This document shows, in pieces, positions 17,785 to 26,686 of a DNA stretch of 64,000 bases. Location of the stretch: the NCBI RefSeq assembly GCF_003315205.1, contig NZ_QNRR01000015.1, positions 1 through 64,000 of the forward strand. The letters are read 5' to 3'. The notes below the pieces were generated by a model, which was not told the origin of the DNA, did no database searches, and was given only the letters and a program-made list of their open reading frames with translations. Every line of letters starts with the position of its first letter. Within the stretch, counting starts at the first letter, position 1. This DNA comes from Roseimicrobium gellanilyticum. GTDB lineage: Bacteria; Verrucomicrobiota; Verrucomicrobiia; Verrucomicrobiales; Verrucomicrobiaceae. Made by a program: the position numbers and the translations under genes.

Positions 17785-18290
17785 ATAGCCGTTTTTACGC
17801 CGGAGGCGTTGCACATTGTCCAGCCCTGCATCGCTCATGAGCGTGAGGCTAAGAAACCGTGAAGGATTGCAGCAGGGAGATGGCGCAATGGACATCCGCT
17901 CATCGTACCAGTTCGCTTTGCGTCATGGAGTGCGGTGGCAAGAGCCTCCCTTGAGGCCGCGACACCGCCTTGAACGGAGGGATTCAGTCCAGACATGCCG
18001 GGGCATTTTGGCGGAGTCCAGCATACGAGCCTCCGTGGCGAGCGAGAGCACCTTGGAACTTGGACCGTGATTCCGATCCATGATGCTCATTCTCTCCGCT
18101 CAAGGCGGTGTCGCGCTAACGCTTGCCACACGCACTCCACGACGCAAAGCGCTCCTTTCACGTGCCAGATGAAAGCGCACCAAGGTCATTGCTGGATACG
18201 CCCGCAGTTCTCCATCCCTTATCCTGACGCACATGCGCGATGCGCGGGCTGGGCAGTGTACAACGCCTTCGATGTATTCCTGAGTTCGGC
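17785..18290. repeat. Nested inverted-repeat element
   Basis: The outer ends match the arms of the 9299-9572 element (ACGCCGGAGGCGTTGCACA at left, TGTACAACGCCTTCG at right). Inside, about 60-bp arms at 17912-17977 and 18094-18153 are reverse complements with some mismatches (TGGAGTGCGGTGGCAAG versus its complement; GCGACACCGCCTTGA versus its complement). No gene is seen inside. Confidence 0.7.
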
Positions 18291-18308
18291 TACAGTATTA
18301 GCTGAAAT

Positions 18309-18425
18309 GCTCTGACCCGGCCTTTCAAGGCCGGGTAGGCTGCCCAGGAAGCGACGTTGCAAAGCGACGCCCGAACCGGTGAATCCCGGGTGAAGTCATT
18401 CGGCTCGAGTCTCGCTCCGCGACTC
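18309..18425. repeat. Palindromic repeat C, copy 1
   Basis: Contains CCCGGCCTTTCAAGGCCGGG (hairpin), CCGAACCGGTGAAT and CTCGCTCCGCGACTC. The same components form longer copies at 40546-40680 and 42457-42592. Confidence 0.7.
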
Positions 18426-18595
18426 AGTTTCCGCATGGTCATAGCTTTGGTTAAGAAGCTCCAGCCAAGAGCAACGTCTTCCAAATTCGGCTGAAGCAGA
18501 AGCTACTTTGTGAACTCCGTGCCCTGTCATCAGGCATGCGCTCCCGATGGTCTCACGAGAGTCATATTCCATAGGAGTTTGGCAGGGGAGCAAAG

Positions 18596-18668
18596 GTGGA
18601 CCGTCAGGGTGAGCGGGCAGCCATGCCGGACGTGGGTGGACGAAGGGCCTCCGGCCTATCCTGATCCC
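18596..18668 (+). repeat. Dispersed repeat B, copy 2
   Basis: GGACCGTCAGGGTGAGCGGG, then GTGGGTGGACGAAGGGCCTC. Same orientation as the other copies. Confidence 0.75.
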
Positions 18669-18817
18669 TTGAGGGAGGGCAGGCGCGGGAAAGCGAAAAG
18701 GAAGAAAGAAAGAGAAGAGGAGCACAGACGGGAGCATGGCCGTTGCGCATCATGACACAGCCTTCTGCATCATGAGATATCCACTTCTACCCGCGGGCAG
18801 GAGAAGAGCTCCCCGTG

Positions 18818-19831
18818 TCAGGGCTGAAGCTTCGCGGGAACAGCGGACTCCGGTGGACGGGCATTCTGGAAGGGGCCGAGGAGGTGGTCGAAGTTCCTCC
18901 CCAGACGGCGGCGCTCCTCCTCCATGGCGAACCAGCGATTCTGCGCCTCGAGCGTGATGTGCACGCTGCCACTGTCCCGGCCGAAGGCGCCCCAGGCGAG
19001 CGCAGTGCGCCCGTAGCGGCTGAGGTAGAGAAATTTCAGATTCACATCATAGTGATGCCCGGCATCGAGCAGCCACTCGGCGGTGGAGCTGCGGTGCGTG
19101 AAGCGGGCGGTGGTATCGATATCACACCAGGGCTCATCGGGCGCACGAGCGCCGGCTGACGAGGCGGAGAAGTCATCCCGCGCATGCACCCATGCGCCGA
19201 CGGTGAGACCGAGGCTGGCGGCATTCACCGGGCGGGGCGGAGATGGGAAGGCGGGAGTGTGCCATCTGCCGGGATATCTCCCATGACGATGGCTGGGCGG
19301 TGCGATGTCTGTGGGCATCCACACACCCTCCGGCAGTTGGATGAGAGCGGCGAGCTGCGCGCGGTCCTGTGCGTCATCCATGGAGGACCCAAAGCGGATG
19401 GCCCACATCTGGAGCGTGGTGATGACGCTGAACTTGATGGGCGTCTCGTAATCCTTCACGAGCATATCCACACCGTACTGCTGCCAGGGCACGGCATACT
19501 GGCGCACAGGAACGGGCCAGCGACGGGTGGGAGGCTCCACCCGCAGAAGATGCTTCAACCGGTCGATGAGCAAGAAGCCCTTCGCCGGTGTGCTCCCATG
19601 TGTGGGTGCGTGCGCCATGAAGAGCGCGGTGAGATCCATGTCACGATATGAGCCCGGGACCGTTGCGTGCCTGCCCGAGGGAGCACTGACACGGAAGACG
19701 CCGGGCGCGAGACGCGGGATCTGTGGTGTGTGCGTTTCCGCGGCTCCCTGCGATGCGGGCTCCTGCGCGGTGAGTGGGGCGAAGGCGCAGCCAATGAAAA
19801 AGAGGACGCGGAGGATGACGATGCTCTTCAT
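18818..19831 (-). CDS. Exported hypothetical protein, 337 aa
   Basis: A Sec signal is clear: MKSIVILRVLFFIGCAFAPL, cleavage after TAQ. The mature protein is rich in W, H, R and P with beta-like stretches (ETPIKFSVITTLQMWAI; YDVNLKFLYLSRYGRTALAW). Near the C-terminus is EEERRRLGRNFDHLLGPF. I do not recognise a family. It stands alone, with repeat fields on both sides. Confidence 0.8.
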   Translation of the reverse strand: MKSIVILRVLFFIGCAFAPLTAQEPASQGAAETHTPQIPRLAPGVFRVSAPSGRHATVPGSYRDMDLTALFMAHAPTHGSTPAKGFLLIDRLKHLLRVEPPTRRWPVPVRQYAVPWQQYGVDMLVKDYETPIKFSVITTLQMWAIRFGSSMDDAQDRAQLAALIQLPEGVWMPTDIAPPSHRHGRYPGRWHTPAFPSPPRPVNAASLGLTVGAWVHARDDFSASSAGARAPDEPWCDIDTTARFTHRSSTAEWLLDAGHHYDVNLKFLYLSRYGRTALAWGAFGRDSGSVHITLEAQNRWFAMEEERRRLGRNFDHLLGPFQNARPPESAVPAKLQP

Positions 19832-19994
19832 GCGGAGTCGAAGGGCTCACGACTGTGATGGAATTACACGACACCGGGTCATGTTGCGCAATGGTATTTT
19901 GTGCCCAGAGGGAGGGAGGATGAAAAAACAATGATGATGCCGCGCGCGGGCGATTCACCCCATCATGCGGTGAGGTGGTGACGGTGAACTTCAT

Positions 19995-20044
19995 TCTCCC
20001 CTGCCCTGCCCTGCCCTGCCCTGCGCTGAGCTGAGCTGGGCTGC
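19995..20044 (+). repeat. CCCTG-type 5-bp tandem repeat
   Basis: About eight units (CCCTG, drifting to CGCTGAGCTGAGCTG). A similar CCCTG array is at about 50679-50702. The rest of 19832-20093 shows no gene. Confidence 0.8.
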
Positions 20045-20093
20045 GATGCTCTGGTTTGCCGTCTTTCCTCGCGAGAGTGACGGGGTTTCTGTC

Positions 20094-20122
20094 TTGACGA
20101 TTTGGCAGTGTTCTGGAGCAAT
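20094..20122 (+). promoter_or_regulatory. Putative promoter shared with 29326-29354
   Basis: TTGACG, 17 bp, AGCAAT. The same hexamers with the same spacing and the same flank (GGGTTTCTGT just upstream) occur before the paralogous gene at 29417. The -35 is strong, the -10 weak. If used here, the transcript would start at or next to ATG 20129, implying a leaderless or nearly leaderless message (inference). Confidence 0.5.
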
Positions 20123-20128
20123 GGGCGC

Positions 20129-20878
20129 ATGGAAACGCAGAACTTTACCCGTGGCGCAGCGTTCATGCTCGCGATGGGCATCGCCGTCACCCTCTGCTGG
20201 CTCACTGCCCCGTGCCTGCCTGGACAGAGCGCGCCCGCCAAGACATCGAAGGACGCAGCCAAGCCAGGGAAAGCGCGCACGCTGGAGGAGGATGCGCTGC
20301 ACCTCTGCGAGAGGGACTACTCTGCCGACGTGGTCTGGCGCTACCCGGGAGAGATGAAGGTGCGGCTGAAGGATGGCTCGGTGGTGATGCGGAGACCGAC
20401 CCTGAAGTGCATGCGGGCCCCAAACTCCAAGTCCGAGGATCCCGCGAAGCCAGCGTCGTGGCCCGTGACCACGTTCTCGATTCACCTCCAGCTGCGGGAG
20501 CCTGTGAAGGAGATGTACCAGAAGGGGGCAAACGGAGGTCTGCTGACGACGGCCAATGAGTACCGCATGGATGGCTGGGTGCGCTTTGGCAAGTTGGAGG
20601 AATCCAAGGGGCGGCGCACACTCACCTTCCTGCGCGAGGAAATTTTGCTCGACCCCAATGGCCAGCCCATCATCGCCATGGGCGGCGTGCCCATCTGCAT
20701 CGGGACACTGCCCGGCACCGGGAGCCCCCTGGAGTACAAGCTGGAGGAAGACACGCTGACGCTCACCACCACGGCGGCGGATCTGGCGAAGTTCTTCATC
20801 GTGGATTCCTTTCCAGATCTACCAGACGGAAAGGTGGAGCTGAAGCTGGATTTGATATTCGCGGATATGGGGTGGTGA
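20129..20878 (+). CDS. Exported/anchored protein, paralogue of 29417-30280 (249 aa)
   Basis: METQNFTRGAAFMLAMGIAV begins a signal sequence with likely cleavage near GQSA. The mature part shares collinear motifs with the protein at 29417: KVRLKDGSVVMRRPTLKC versus KVRLQDGTEVSRLLVLRC, GKRTLSF-like RRTLTFLREE, and DLAKFFIVDSFPDL versus DLAKLWNAAAFPEL. Probably periplasmic; function unknown. A strong hairpin follows at 20975. Confidence 0.8.
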   Translation: METQNFTRGAAFMLAMGIAVTLCWLTAPCLPGQSAPAKTSKDAAKPGKARTLEEDALHLCERDYSADVVWRYPGEMKVRLKDGSVVMRRPTLKCMRAPNSKSEDPAKPASWPVTTFSIHLQLREPVKEMYQKGANGGLLTTANEYRMDGWVRFGKLEESKGRRTLTFLREEILLDPNGQPIIAMGGVPICIGTLPGTGSPLEYKLEEDTLTLTTTAADLAKFFIVDSFPDLPDGKVELKLDLIFADMGW

Positions 20879-20974
20879 TGGGGGGTATCTGTCGCCGCCC
20901 GGAGACAATCGTTCGCAACGCTCAGCCGACCGGCCCTTCATATCGCCTCCTACCATGACTGGCAGGCAAAAGAA

Positions 20975-21008
20975 AAACGGCACAGCGGTGATGGCCGCTG
21001 TGCCGTTT
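20975..21008. terminator. Bidirectional terminator hairpin
   Basis: A perfect 14-bp stem (AAACGGCACAGCGG / CCGCTGTGCCGTTT) with a TGATGG loop, A-rich on the left and ending in T on the right. It sits between the convergent 20129-20878 and 21038-21298 genes and supports both as transcribed. Confidence 0.85.
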
Positions 21009-21037
21009 GAGTGGTCGAACCACGAAGGCCGGTCACG

Positions 21038-21298
21038 CTAGAATGCGAGAGGGCGACCTTTAAAATCGTGGTCGTGGCCAGGATGGAAGCAGGCTGGGCC
21101 ACCGAGGGTGTGGTTGGTCCAACGTTTTTGGGATCCCGTCCGGCCAGCCGCGATGGCGATGTTCGCCACACGCGTGGGACCGGCGAGGTTCCTGCTCGCG
21201 TCTGCCAGCGCCGCCTCAATAGCGGCCGTGAGAGCCTCCGCGAGCGCTGCTCCCTGCTCGGGAGCCTGGCTCGTAAGGATGATTGAGATCGTGTACAT
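21038..21298 (-). CDS. Small hypothetical protein, 86 aa
   Basis: MYTISIILTSQAPEQGAALA then an Ala-rich helix (EALTAAIEAALADASRNL) and a His-containing tail (CFHPGHDHDFKG). The convergent strong terminator argues that it is a real gene. No family recognised. Confidence 0.55.
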   Translation of the reverse strand: MYTISIILTSQAPEQGAALAEALTAAIEAALADASRNLAGPTRVANIAIAAGRTGSQKRWTNHTLGGPACFHPGHDHDFKGRPLAF

Positions 21299-21659
21299 GG
21301 GGTATTGCTGTTTCAGGGTTCAGATTGCCCACCTGTTCGCTCCGGGTCTTGACGCGATGCGATTGATGAACACCCCTTTCGCCACCCCAGGACGACAGCA
21401 TTGCAAATATATTGATCAAATATTTTCCGCAAACGCTCCCAGTAGACAAATAAGCGGTTATTATGGCTTGAATTCGACTATTTCTCGCGAACTCGCACCA
21501 TTTCCCGAAAAAATAAGGCGCACCACTTTCGATATCTATGGAATTCCGAAACAGGAAACACGAGATTTGCGCCAGGAAATGCCGAGATTTCACAGTGCAT
21601 GGCGAGACTGCGTGTCCTGCCAAGGCGCCTGACAGCTCGCAGGGATCATAAGCAAGGTA
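21299..21659. other. AT-richer gap without a recognised feature
   Basis: Lies downstream of the AAA+ gene stop and upstream of the 86-aa gene. Lower GC than its surroundings. I see no hairpin or gene of note. Confidence 0.4.
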
Positions 21660-24299
21660 TTACTCCTTTGCACGAGGCTGCTTGATATGTACCCCCGTGT
21701 GAGAGTCTTTCTCGCCAGATGCATCAAATCTCACGCCCACCTTCCTCAATTGCGTTCTTAACGTGCCCCAACTGGCCTCCCCCAGCGAGACGGCGTAAGC
21801 AATTCCATAACGTGGTGCCTCATCAATACGATCAGGGGACTCGCGACCGCAATACCCCGATTCGGCGGCTCCCAAACCAGCAGCTGCTTGAAGCAGTGCT
21901 CCGATCTGCAATGCACTGCCGGGAACGGCCTTGATGGCGTTACGAAGGTCCAAATGCTTCCAGCCCTTGCTGAGATTGGGCAGAATTGCCTCGATGTCAG
22001 CTCGAAGTTGCAGTTCTTCGGGCCGGAGTTCTTTGTCCGGTTGCTGGGAGTGAGGCTGTACAAACGTTTGATGTTCGACGGGAGATGGCCGCATGGGAGA
22101 CGGTGCAGTGAGGAATCGGCTTACGCTCTCTTCCGTCACCCTGCCATCTTCAAACCCACGCAATCCGCGTAGACGCCCCTTACCTACGTGGTGTGTGGTC
22201 ATTGTGATGATGCGCCTGAGTTCCCGGCGATGATTGAAGTACACCGATTCAGCCCGTTCCAACGCACGTTTCTTGAGAGCGGCAACGGCCCCCTCATCCC
22301 AAACCAAACCGTTGCCGCCATTTCCTCCAACCTCCGAAGTTGCGGAGAGTTCTTCGCGCATCTCTTGGTCCGCATTGTAGGTCATGGCATGAATCGTGGC
22401 CTCGACGTTATGCTGGTTCACTGGTTCTACCCGGATGGTATGCCAGCGGAGGCGCTGCAAAAGATCATAGCGAACAGAATACGGTCGCGGTCGCTCGCCC
22501 GCTCGCTCTTTCAAGTTTTCAACGCCGGCCATTTTCGCCACCTCCTTGTCACTGGTGGCCGCTACGACGCGCACTCGAACGCCGGTGATGCGTCCTGGAT
22601 ACCCCAAGGGCTCGATTTCCTGAGTGCCACTCTCCAAGAAACGGAGCAAGAGACTCTGCGCCAGCGGCGGTAGATCAGCAAGCTCGTCCAGAAAAAGAGT
22701 GCCCAAGACCCCTGCTTCCTTGGTGAAGCACAAATCGAAACGGTTCGATGACTTGGGGTTCTCGATAAGACGCCCCGTGAAATGCATCAAAAGCTTCTGC
22801 TTAAACTGTTCCGCGACATCTGTCCCGTCCATCAGATTCTGCAGATGCGTCTCCACGTCGACCAGCAACTGAGGCAACGAGTGGTAGGATTGAGGATCCG
22901 ATAGCATTCCATAAACTTGCTTGGGGTGGAGCAAATCCTGGATAGTTTCCATCACCCTTTTCACCTTCACAGAAGCCATCGCGGGATCCATTTTCGCGGT
23001 AAAATCGCTGATTTCACGGGCAGCGTCCCTTGCGTTCAACAGGGCCTTTTCGAGAGATAGCTTGCGCCGCTTATCAGGCTTGTCATAGCCAAGGACCTTA
23101 CAGCCACAGGCCTGCAATATGATGCCTGGCAGATGAGACAGCGCGCCAGCCGATGAACCGCGAACCGCACCGTAGAGATATGCGCGAGCGTCGGCCTCTG
23201 TGATGCACCCGCAGTTCAATACGGCATGCCCAAGCTGATGTTCATCAGCACCATCGCCATCCACTTCGGCATCCCCGTCGTTGGCATCATACTTCCCGTC
23301 TACAACGCTCTCCACTGCCGCTTCAGCCTCCTGCTCCAGCCCCGCGTATCCCCGTCGCGAACTGCTCATGGCATGCTTCTCGCGCTCCCACGCACGCCGG
23401 ATGGCGCGTGCGACATATTCCTTGCCCGTGCCGCTCTCACCGAGGATGAGCACGGGGTGGTCCGTGACCGCAGCGAACTCGATCTGGCCACGGTTCGTCA
23501 GCATTTCGTATCCACTGGCAAAGTCCTCGTGGAGACTGTGAATCAGCCGTGCAATACGAATCCCTGCACCACCGGTTTTGCCATGCTTGACCGTCCATGG
23601 TATGTGTGCTGGCAGCAGATTTACCTCTTTGAAAAGGTGATTTTCATCCTGGCAAAAAGGCTCCAGCAGCTCGCGAATCGGTGCTGGCGTCCCTTTCTTT
23701 CCGACGTTGGTGTAGTCCTGCTGCGTGAGGACGATGACGGCACGAGCTGATGTCAGATGCTCGAGGTAGCGATGGTAGAACATCACTCCTTGGATTTTTT
23801 TGTCAGCCAGCAGGGACTTGATGTCGACCTTTTCAGGCGTCTCCCTTATCCATCCCAGATGGGAAGTGATCGCTGAGTGCAATTGGTTTTCCTTCTCTGA
23901 CCTCAGAGACCCAATGCCCTTCATGTCGAGCACAATGACGTGAAACTGGCCCAACCACTGCTCAGGATACTCACATGCCCTGTGCGCCAGACATTCCGGC
24001 TTCGCACATCTCTTGTTCTTTCCAGGCTTATCCTCGTTCGCTTTTTCCTCGATCGGGCATTGCTTGCAGCATCGCCCCACCACCCTCCGCCCAGCCGGAG
24101 TTAGCAGGAAGAGTTTTCGGAGTGCGGCATCGTGAGCGAGCATGATCTCCACGCCCTCAACAGGCAAGAGTTCATCGACAAACTGACAGTGCTGTGCTGC
24201 GAGGCTCCCGGCGCCAGATATCCACTTCTCTGATTCTTTCACCTGGTTGTAAATGTCGTCATCGACGATGAGGATGCGAAATGGGACCTTGCTGCTCAT
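21660..24299 (-). CDS. Receiver-like + NtrC-type AAA+ protein, 879 aa
   Basis: Residues 7-15 (FRILIVDDD) and 121-126 (VIVLDM) look like the acidic pocket and phospho-acceptor Asp (D125) of a response-regulator receiver, but about 100 residues are inserted between them. The insert carries a cysteine cluster (C77, C78, C81, C98, C103, C109) that could bind metal. The AAA+ core follows: Walker A GESGTGKE (287-294), Walker B LFLDEL (535-540) and a later YDLLQRLRW segment of NtrC type. The loop that is GAFTGA in sigma-54 activators reads GSSAGA here (about 381-386), and about 130 residues separate it from Walker B. No Fis-type helix-turn-helix is evident. It overlaps the kinase-like gene by 4 bp (ATGA). 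Probably an ATP-driven output protein, not a standard sigma-54 activator. Confidence 0.88.
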   Translation of the reverse strand: MSSKVPFRILIVDDDIYNQVKESEKWISGAGSLAAQHCQFVDELLPVEGVEIMLAHDAALRKLFLLTPAGRRVVGRCCKQCPIEEKANEDKPGKNKRCAKPECLAHRACEYPEQWLGQFHVIVLDMKGIGSLRSEKENQLHSAITSHLGWIRETPEKVDIKSLLADKKIQGVMFYHRYLEHLTSARAVIVLTQQDYTNVGKKGTPAPIRELLEPFCQDENHLFKEVNLLPAHIPWTVKHGKTGGAGIRIARLIHSLHEDFASGYEMLTNRGQIEFAAVTDHPVLILGESGTGKEYVARAIRRAWEREKHAMSSSRRGYAGLEQEAEAAVESVVDGKYDANDGDAEVDGDGADEHQLGHAVLNCGCITEADARAYLYGAVRGSSAGALSHLPGIILQACGCKVLGYDKPDKRRKLSLEKALLNARDAAREISDFTAKMDPAMASVKVKRVMETIQDLLHPKQVYGMLSDPQSYHSLPQLLVDVETHLQNLMDGTDVAEQFKQKLLMHFTGRLIENPKSSNRFDLCFTKEAGVLGTLFLDELADLPPLAQSLLLRFLESGTQEIEPLGYPGRITGVRVRVVAATSDKEVAKMAGVENLKERAGERPRPYSVRYDLLQRLRWHTIRVEPVNQHNVEATIHAMTYNADQEMREELSATSEVGGNGGNGLVWDEGAVAALKKRALERAESVYFNHRRELRRIITMTTHHVGKGRLRGLRGFEDGRVTEESVSRFLTAPSPMRPSPVEHQTFVQPHSQQPDKELRPEELQLRADIEAILPNLSKGWKHLDLRNAIKAVPGSALQIGALLQAAAGLGAAESGYCGRESPDRIDEAPRYGIAYAVSLGEASWGTLRTQLRKVGVRFDASGEKDSHTGVHIKQPRAKE

Positions 24300-25897
24300 G
24301 GTGGAAGGGGAAGGTAGTGAACGGTAAGGGTGAGAGACAACGGCTCGTGTTGATTGGTAAACTCCTCATGAACACGGAGCGTGATCGGCAGGGTACCAAT
24401 GTGCAGGGGTTCATCCTTGGGGTGCCGCCCCGGCGAGGTGGTTCCACATTCATAGACCACTGCCGTGCGAGTATCCGCCAGACGCTGTAACATCCACAGG
24501 ACCGTGTTCAGCCCCTTGAACTGCACTTCGGGCGCCTCATCGGCAATGTGCCGGACCTTGTCACGAATTCTCTCCCATTGCTCCTCCCACACGGTGCTCC
24601 TGACGGTGAGCGTGGCATAGTCTGACCCGCCTTCCTGCACCACCTTCAGACCAATATCATTCCCGGGCTCGCTCCACTTCCGCAGGTTCTCCATGAGCTC
24701 TTCGATCAGTGTGACCCAGCGAGCATCTGCCAGGCGATTTTCCAAGGGGTCCAATGCCAGTTGGTACTGAGGGCAACTCAGCCAGGTCGTAGCGCGAAGG
24801 CTTTCCGTGAGTGAGCGCTCGTCGTATCCTGCCTGTCTCCATCTGGTCTCGCCGCCATTATCTTGGTACACGTAGGATGGCTCTGCCACCATCTGTCCTG
24901 CTCCCTGCGCAGCAATCTTTTGGATGTAAAGGTCCTCGGCACACTTGGGATGGTGAGCGCTGAGCCGGTCCGAGCGATTCTTCAACGAGTGGGCAATCGC
25001 ATTCAGAGCGTGGAAGGTATTCTTCCGCCGCTCCTGTGCCTGGTGCAGATGCAGTACCGTGCCGAACAGGCTGTCCAGCTTTCGCGCCATCTTCAGAGCG
25101 GTCTCGATGACATCGCGACTGATCGTGTGATGGCGTTTGATCAACAGGTTCAAGCCGCATCCTCCCAGCATGATCCGGTGCTTGCCCTCCATGGTGAACG
25201 CGGGCGCCATGACCATGAGGACCTGGGCTGTCTCCAGCAAGGGCCAGACGCGGGCACGGTAGTCGGGAGACTTCACCCCTGAAACGGCTATGCGACGCAG
25301 GTCGCGGGTGATCGCCCTGTCACCAAAATGGATGACCTTGGCCGACGGAACGATGATGTCGTCTCTCCATGTCACGGTGGATGCGGCTTCCTCCAGAATC
25401 GGCACCTTCCACCCATCAAAGGCGAAGCTCTCGCGATCGAGGGGCGTCGTGGGGTGCCACTCTGCGTTCAGCCAGACGTAAGCGAGCGAAGAGGCATCCG
25501 CACACGCGAAGTTCCCGGGCGGACGGTCGGCGGAGAGCACAATGGCGGAGCGACCCACATTATCATCACATCGAAAAACGTGCTGTAGCATGGAAGCGCT
25601 GTTTGCGATGTTATAGGCGACCATCCAGGCAAACCTGCCCACGAGCTGGCTGTGCTGTGAACCGTTTCGTACAATCATTCTCACGTTGGTCTGCAACCGG
25701 GAATCCTGGCTGCGGAGCCCTGTAAAGAAAAAGGACAGGACGCTGTCGGGCATGGCCTCGCGCAGTCCACGCTCCAGCCAGTCTTCAATCATGGCATTGA
25801 TCCGCTTCGCATCGAGCTGCGAGAAATCCCCCGACAATTCCGGCGGGCAACGCAGTGGCCACAGGGGCCTGGCTTCTTTCACTTTCCTCGAACTCAT
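24296..25897 (-). CDS. Divergent histidine-kinase-like protein, 533 aa
   Basis: Residues 180-285 resemble a sensory (GAF-like) region ending in a long helix. TFHALNAIAHSLKNR (294-308) has the H-x-x-x-x-x-x-H...N-R look of a dimerisation/phospho-acceptor helix. IEELMENLRKW (398-408) resembles an N-box, and KGLNTVLWMLQRL (461-473) resembles the G2 region of GHKL ATPases. A clear DxGxG motif is missing. No transmembrane segment, so cytoplasmic. It overlaps the permease gene upstream and the AAA+ gene downstream by ATGA junctions, implying coupled translation. I infer a two-component-like pair with the AAA+ protein; kinase activity is unproven. Confidence 0.75.
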   Translation of the reverse strand: MSSRKVKEARPLWPLRCPPELSGDFSQLDAKRINAMIEDWLERGLREAMPDSVLSFFFTGLRSQDSRLQTNVRMIVRNGSQHSQLVGRFAWMVAYNIANSASMLQHVFRCDDNVGRSAIVLSADRPPGNFACADASSLAYVWLNAEWHPTTPLDRESFAFDGWKVPILEEAASTVTWRDDIIVPSAKVIHFGDRAITRDLRRIAVSGVKSPDYRARVWPLLETAQVLMVMAPAFTMEGKHRIMLGGCGLNLLIKRHHTISRDVIETALKMARKLDSLFGTVLHLHQAQERRKNTFHALNAIAHSLKNRSDRLSAHHPKCAEDLYIQKIAAQGAGQMVAEPSYVYQDNGGETRWRQAGYDERSLTESLRATTWLSCPQYQLALDPLENRLADARWVTLIEELMENLRKWSEPGNDIGLKVVQEGGSDYATLTVRSTVWEEQWERIRDKVRHIADEAPEVQFKGLNTVLWMLQRLADTRTAVVYECGTTSPGRHPKDEPLHIGTLPITLRVHEEFTNQHEPLSLTLTVHYLPLPP

Positions 25898-26673
25898 GAC
25901 AGGTCAGCTTTACTGTCTGGATGCCAGCGGAGCGTGGCGCGCTCGATCCAGTCCAACAGCAGGTTCATGGCAATGCCGAGCGAACTGGCCACAATGATCA
26001 AAGCGTAGGTTTCCGGCGTGCGGTAGGCGGCCTGAAATTCATAGATGCGACGGCCAAGCCCCATGTGGCTGACTCCAATGAACATCTCCACGGCGATGAC
26101 CAGTGCGAGGCAGTAACCGAGGGCGATGCGAATGCCCCCGAGGATGTGCGGCAGCGCCTCCCAGAACAATACCTCAGAGGTGATAGCCCAACCCCTGAGC
26201 CCCAAGAGGCGCGCGTGATAGAGGCGCGACTCATTCGCCAGCAGTGTGCCATTCACGGTGGCGACAAGCACGACCATCAAGCTGTTGAACGAAGCAAGGG
26301 CAACGATGCTGCTTTCTCCAACACCAATGGCCACGAGAAAAAGCGGGAACAGCGCTGCCGCAGGCACGGAGCGGAGGGCGTGTACGATGCCCTCCACCGC
26401 GCGATAGACACGCCCGTGCAAGCCCAGCCACAATCCCACAGGCACGCCTATGACAATGGCAATCGACAACGCGGCCAGCGCACGCCCCAGGGTGTGCAGC
26501 AGGTCTGGCAGCAGCTGCTCACCGGCAAGTGACCCGAACGCAGCAAGTACGGCAGCGGGCCTTGGAAGAATGATGGCATCCACCTTTCCGCAGCTCGTGA
26601 TCCACCACCAGAGCAGGAGCAGCACCAGCACTGGAACTGCGGAGAAGAGGAGCGTTGGGAAACGGGAGCGCAT
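25894..26673 (-). CDS. ABC importer permease (SsuC/TauC/NrtB-like), 259 aa
   Basis: Start at ATG 26673, 13 bp after the ATPase stop; the frame is open upstream to 26736. Six hydrophobic segments, beginning LLFSAVPVLVLLLLWWW. The inner-membrane component EAA loop reads EVLFWEALPHILGGIRIALG, typical of the BPD_transp_1 family of nitrate/sulfonate/taurine/pyrimidine-precursor importers. It moves substrate across the inner membrane with the ATPase and binding protein encoded just upstream. Confidence 0.92.
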   Translation of the reverse strand: MRSRFPTLLFSAVPVLVLLLLWWWITSCGKVDAIILPRPAAVLAAFGSLAGEQLLPDLLHTLGRALAALSIAIVIGVPVGLWLGLHGRVYRAVEGIVHALRSVPAAALFPLFLVAIGVGESSIVALASFNSLMVVLVATVNGTLLANESRLYHARLLGLRGWAITSEVLFWEALPHILGGIRIALGYCLALVIAVEMFIGVSHMGLGRRIYEFQAAYRTPETYALIIVASSLGIAMNLLLDWIERATLRWHPDSKADLS

Positions 26674-26686
26674 GCCGGTGATATTC

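Noticed and set aside
21660-24299. Standard sigma-54 activator
   Set aside because: The GAFTGA loop is replaced by GSSAGA and no Fis-type DNA-binding domain is visible.
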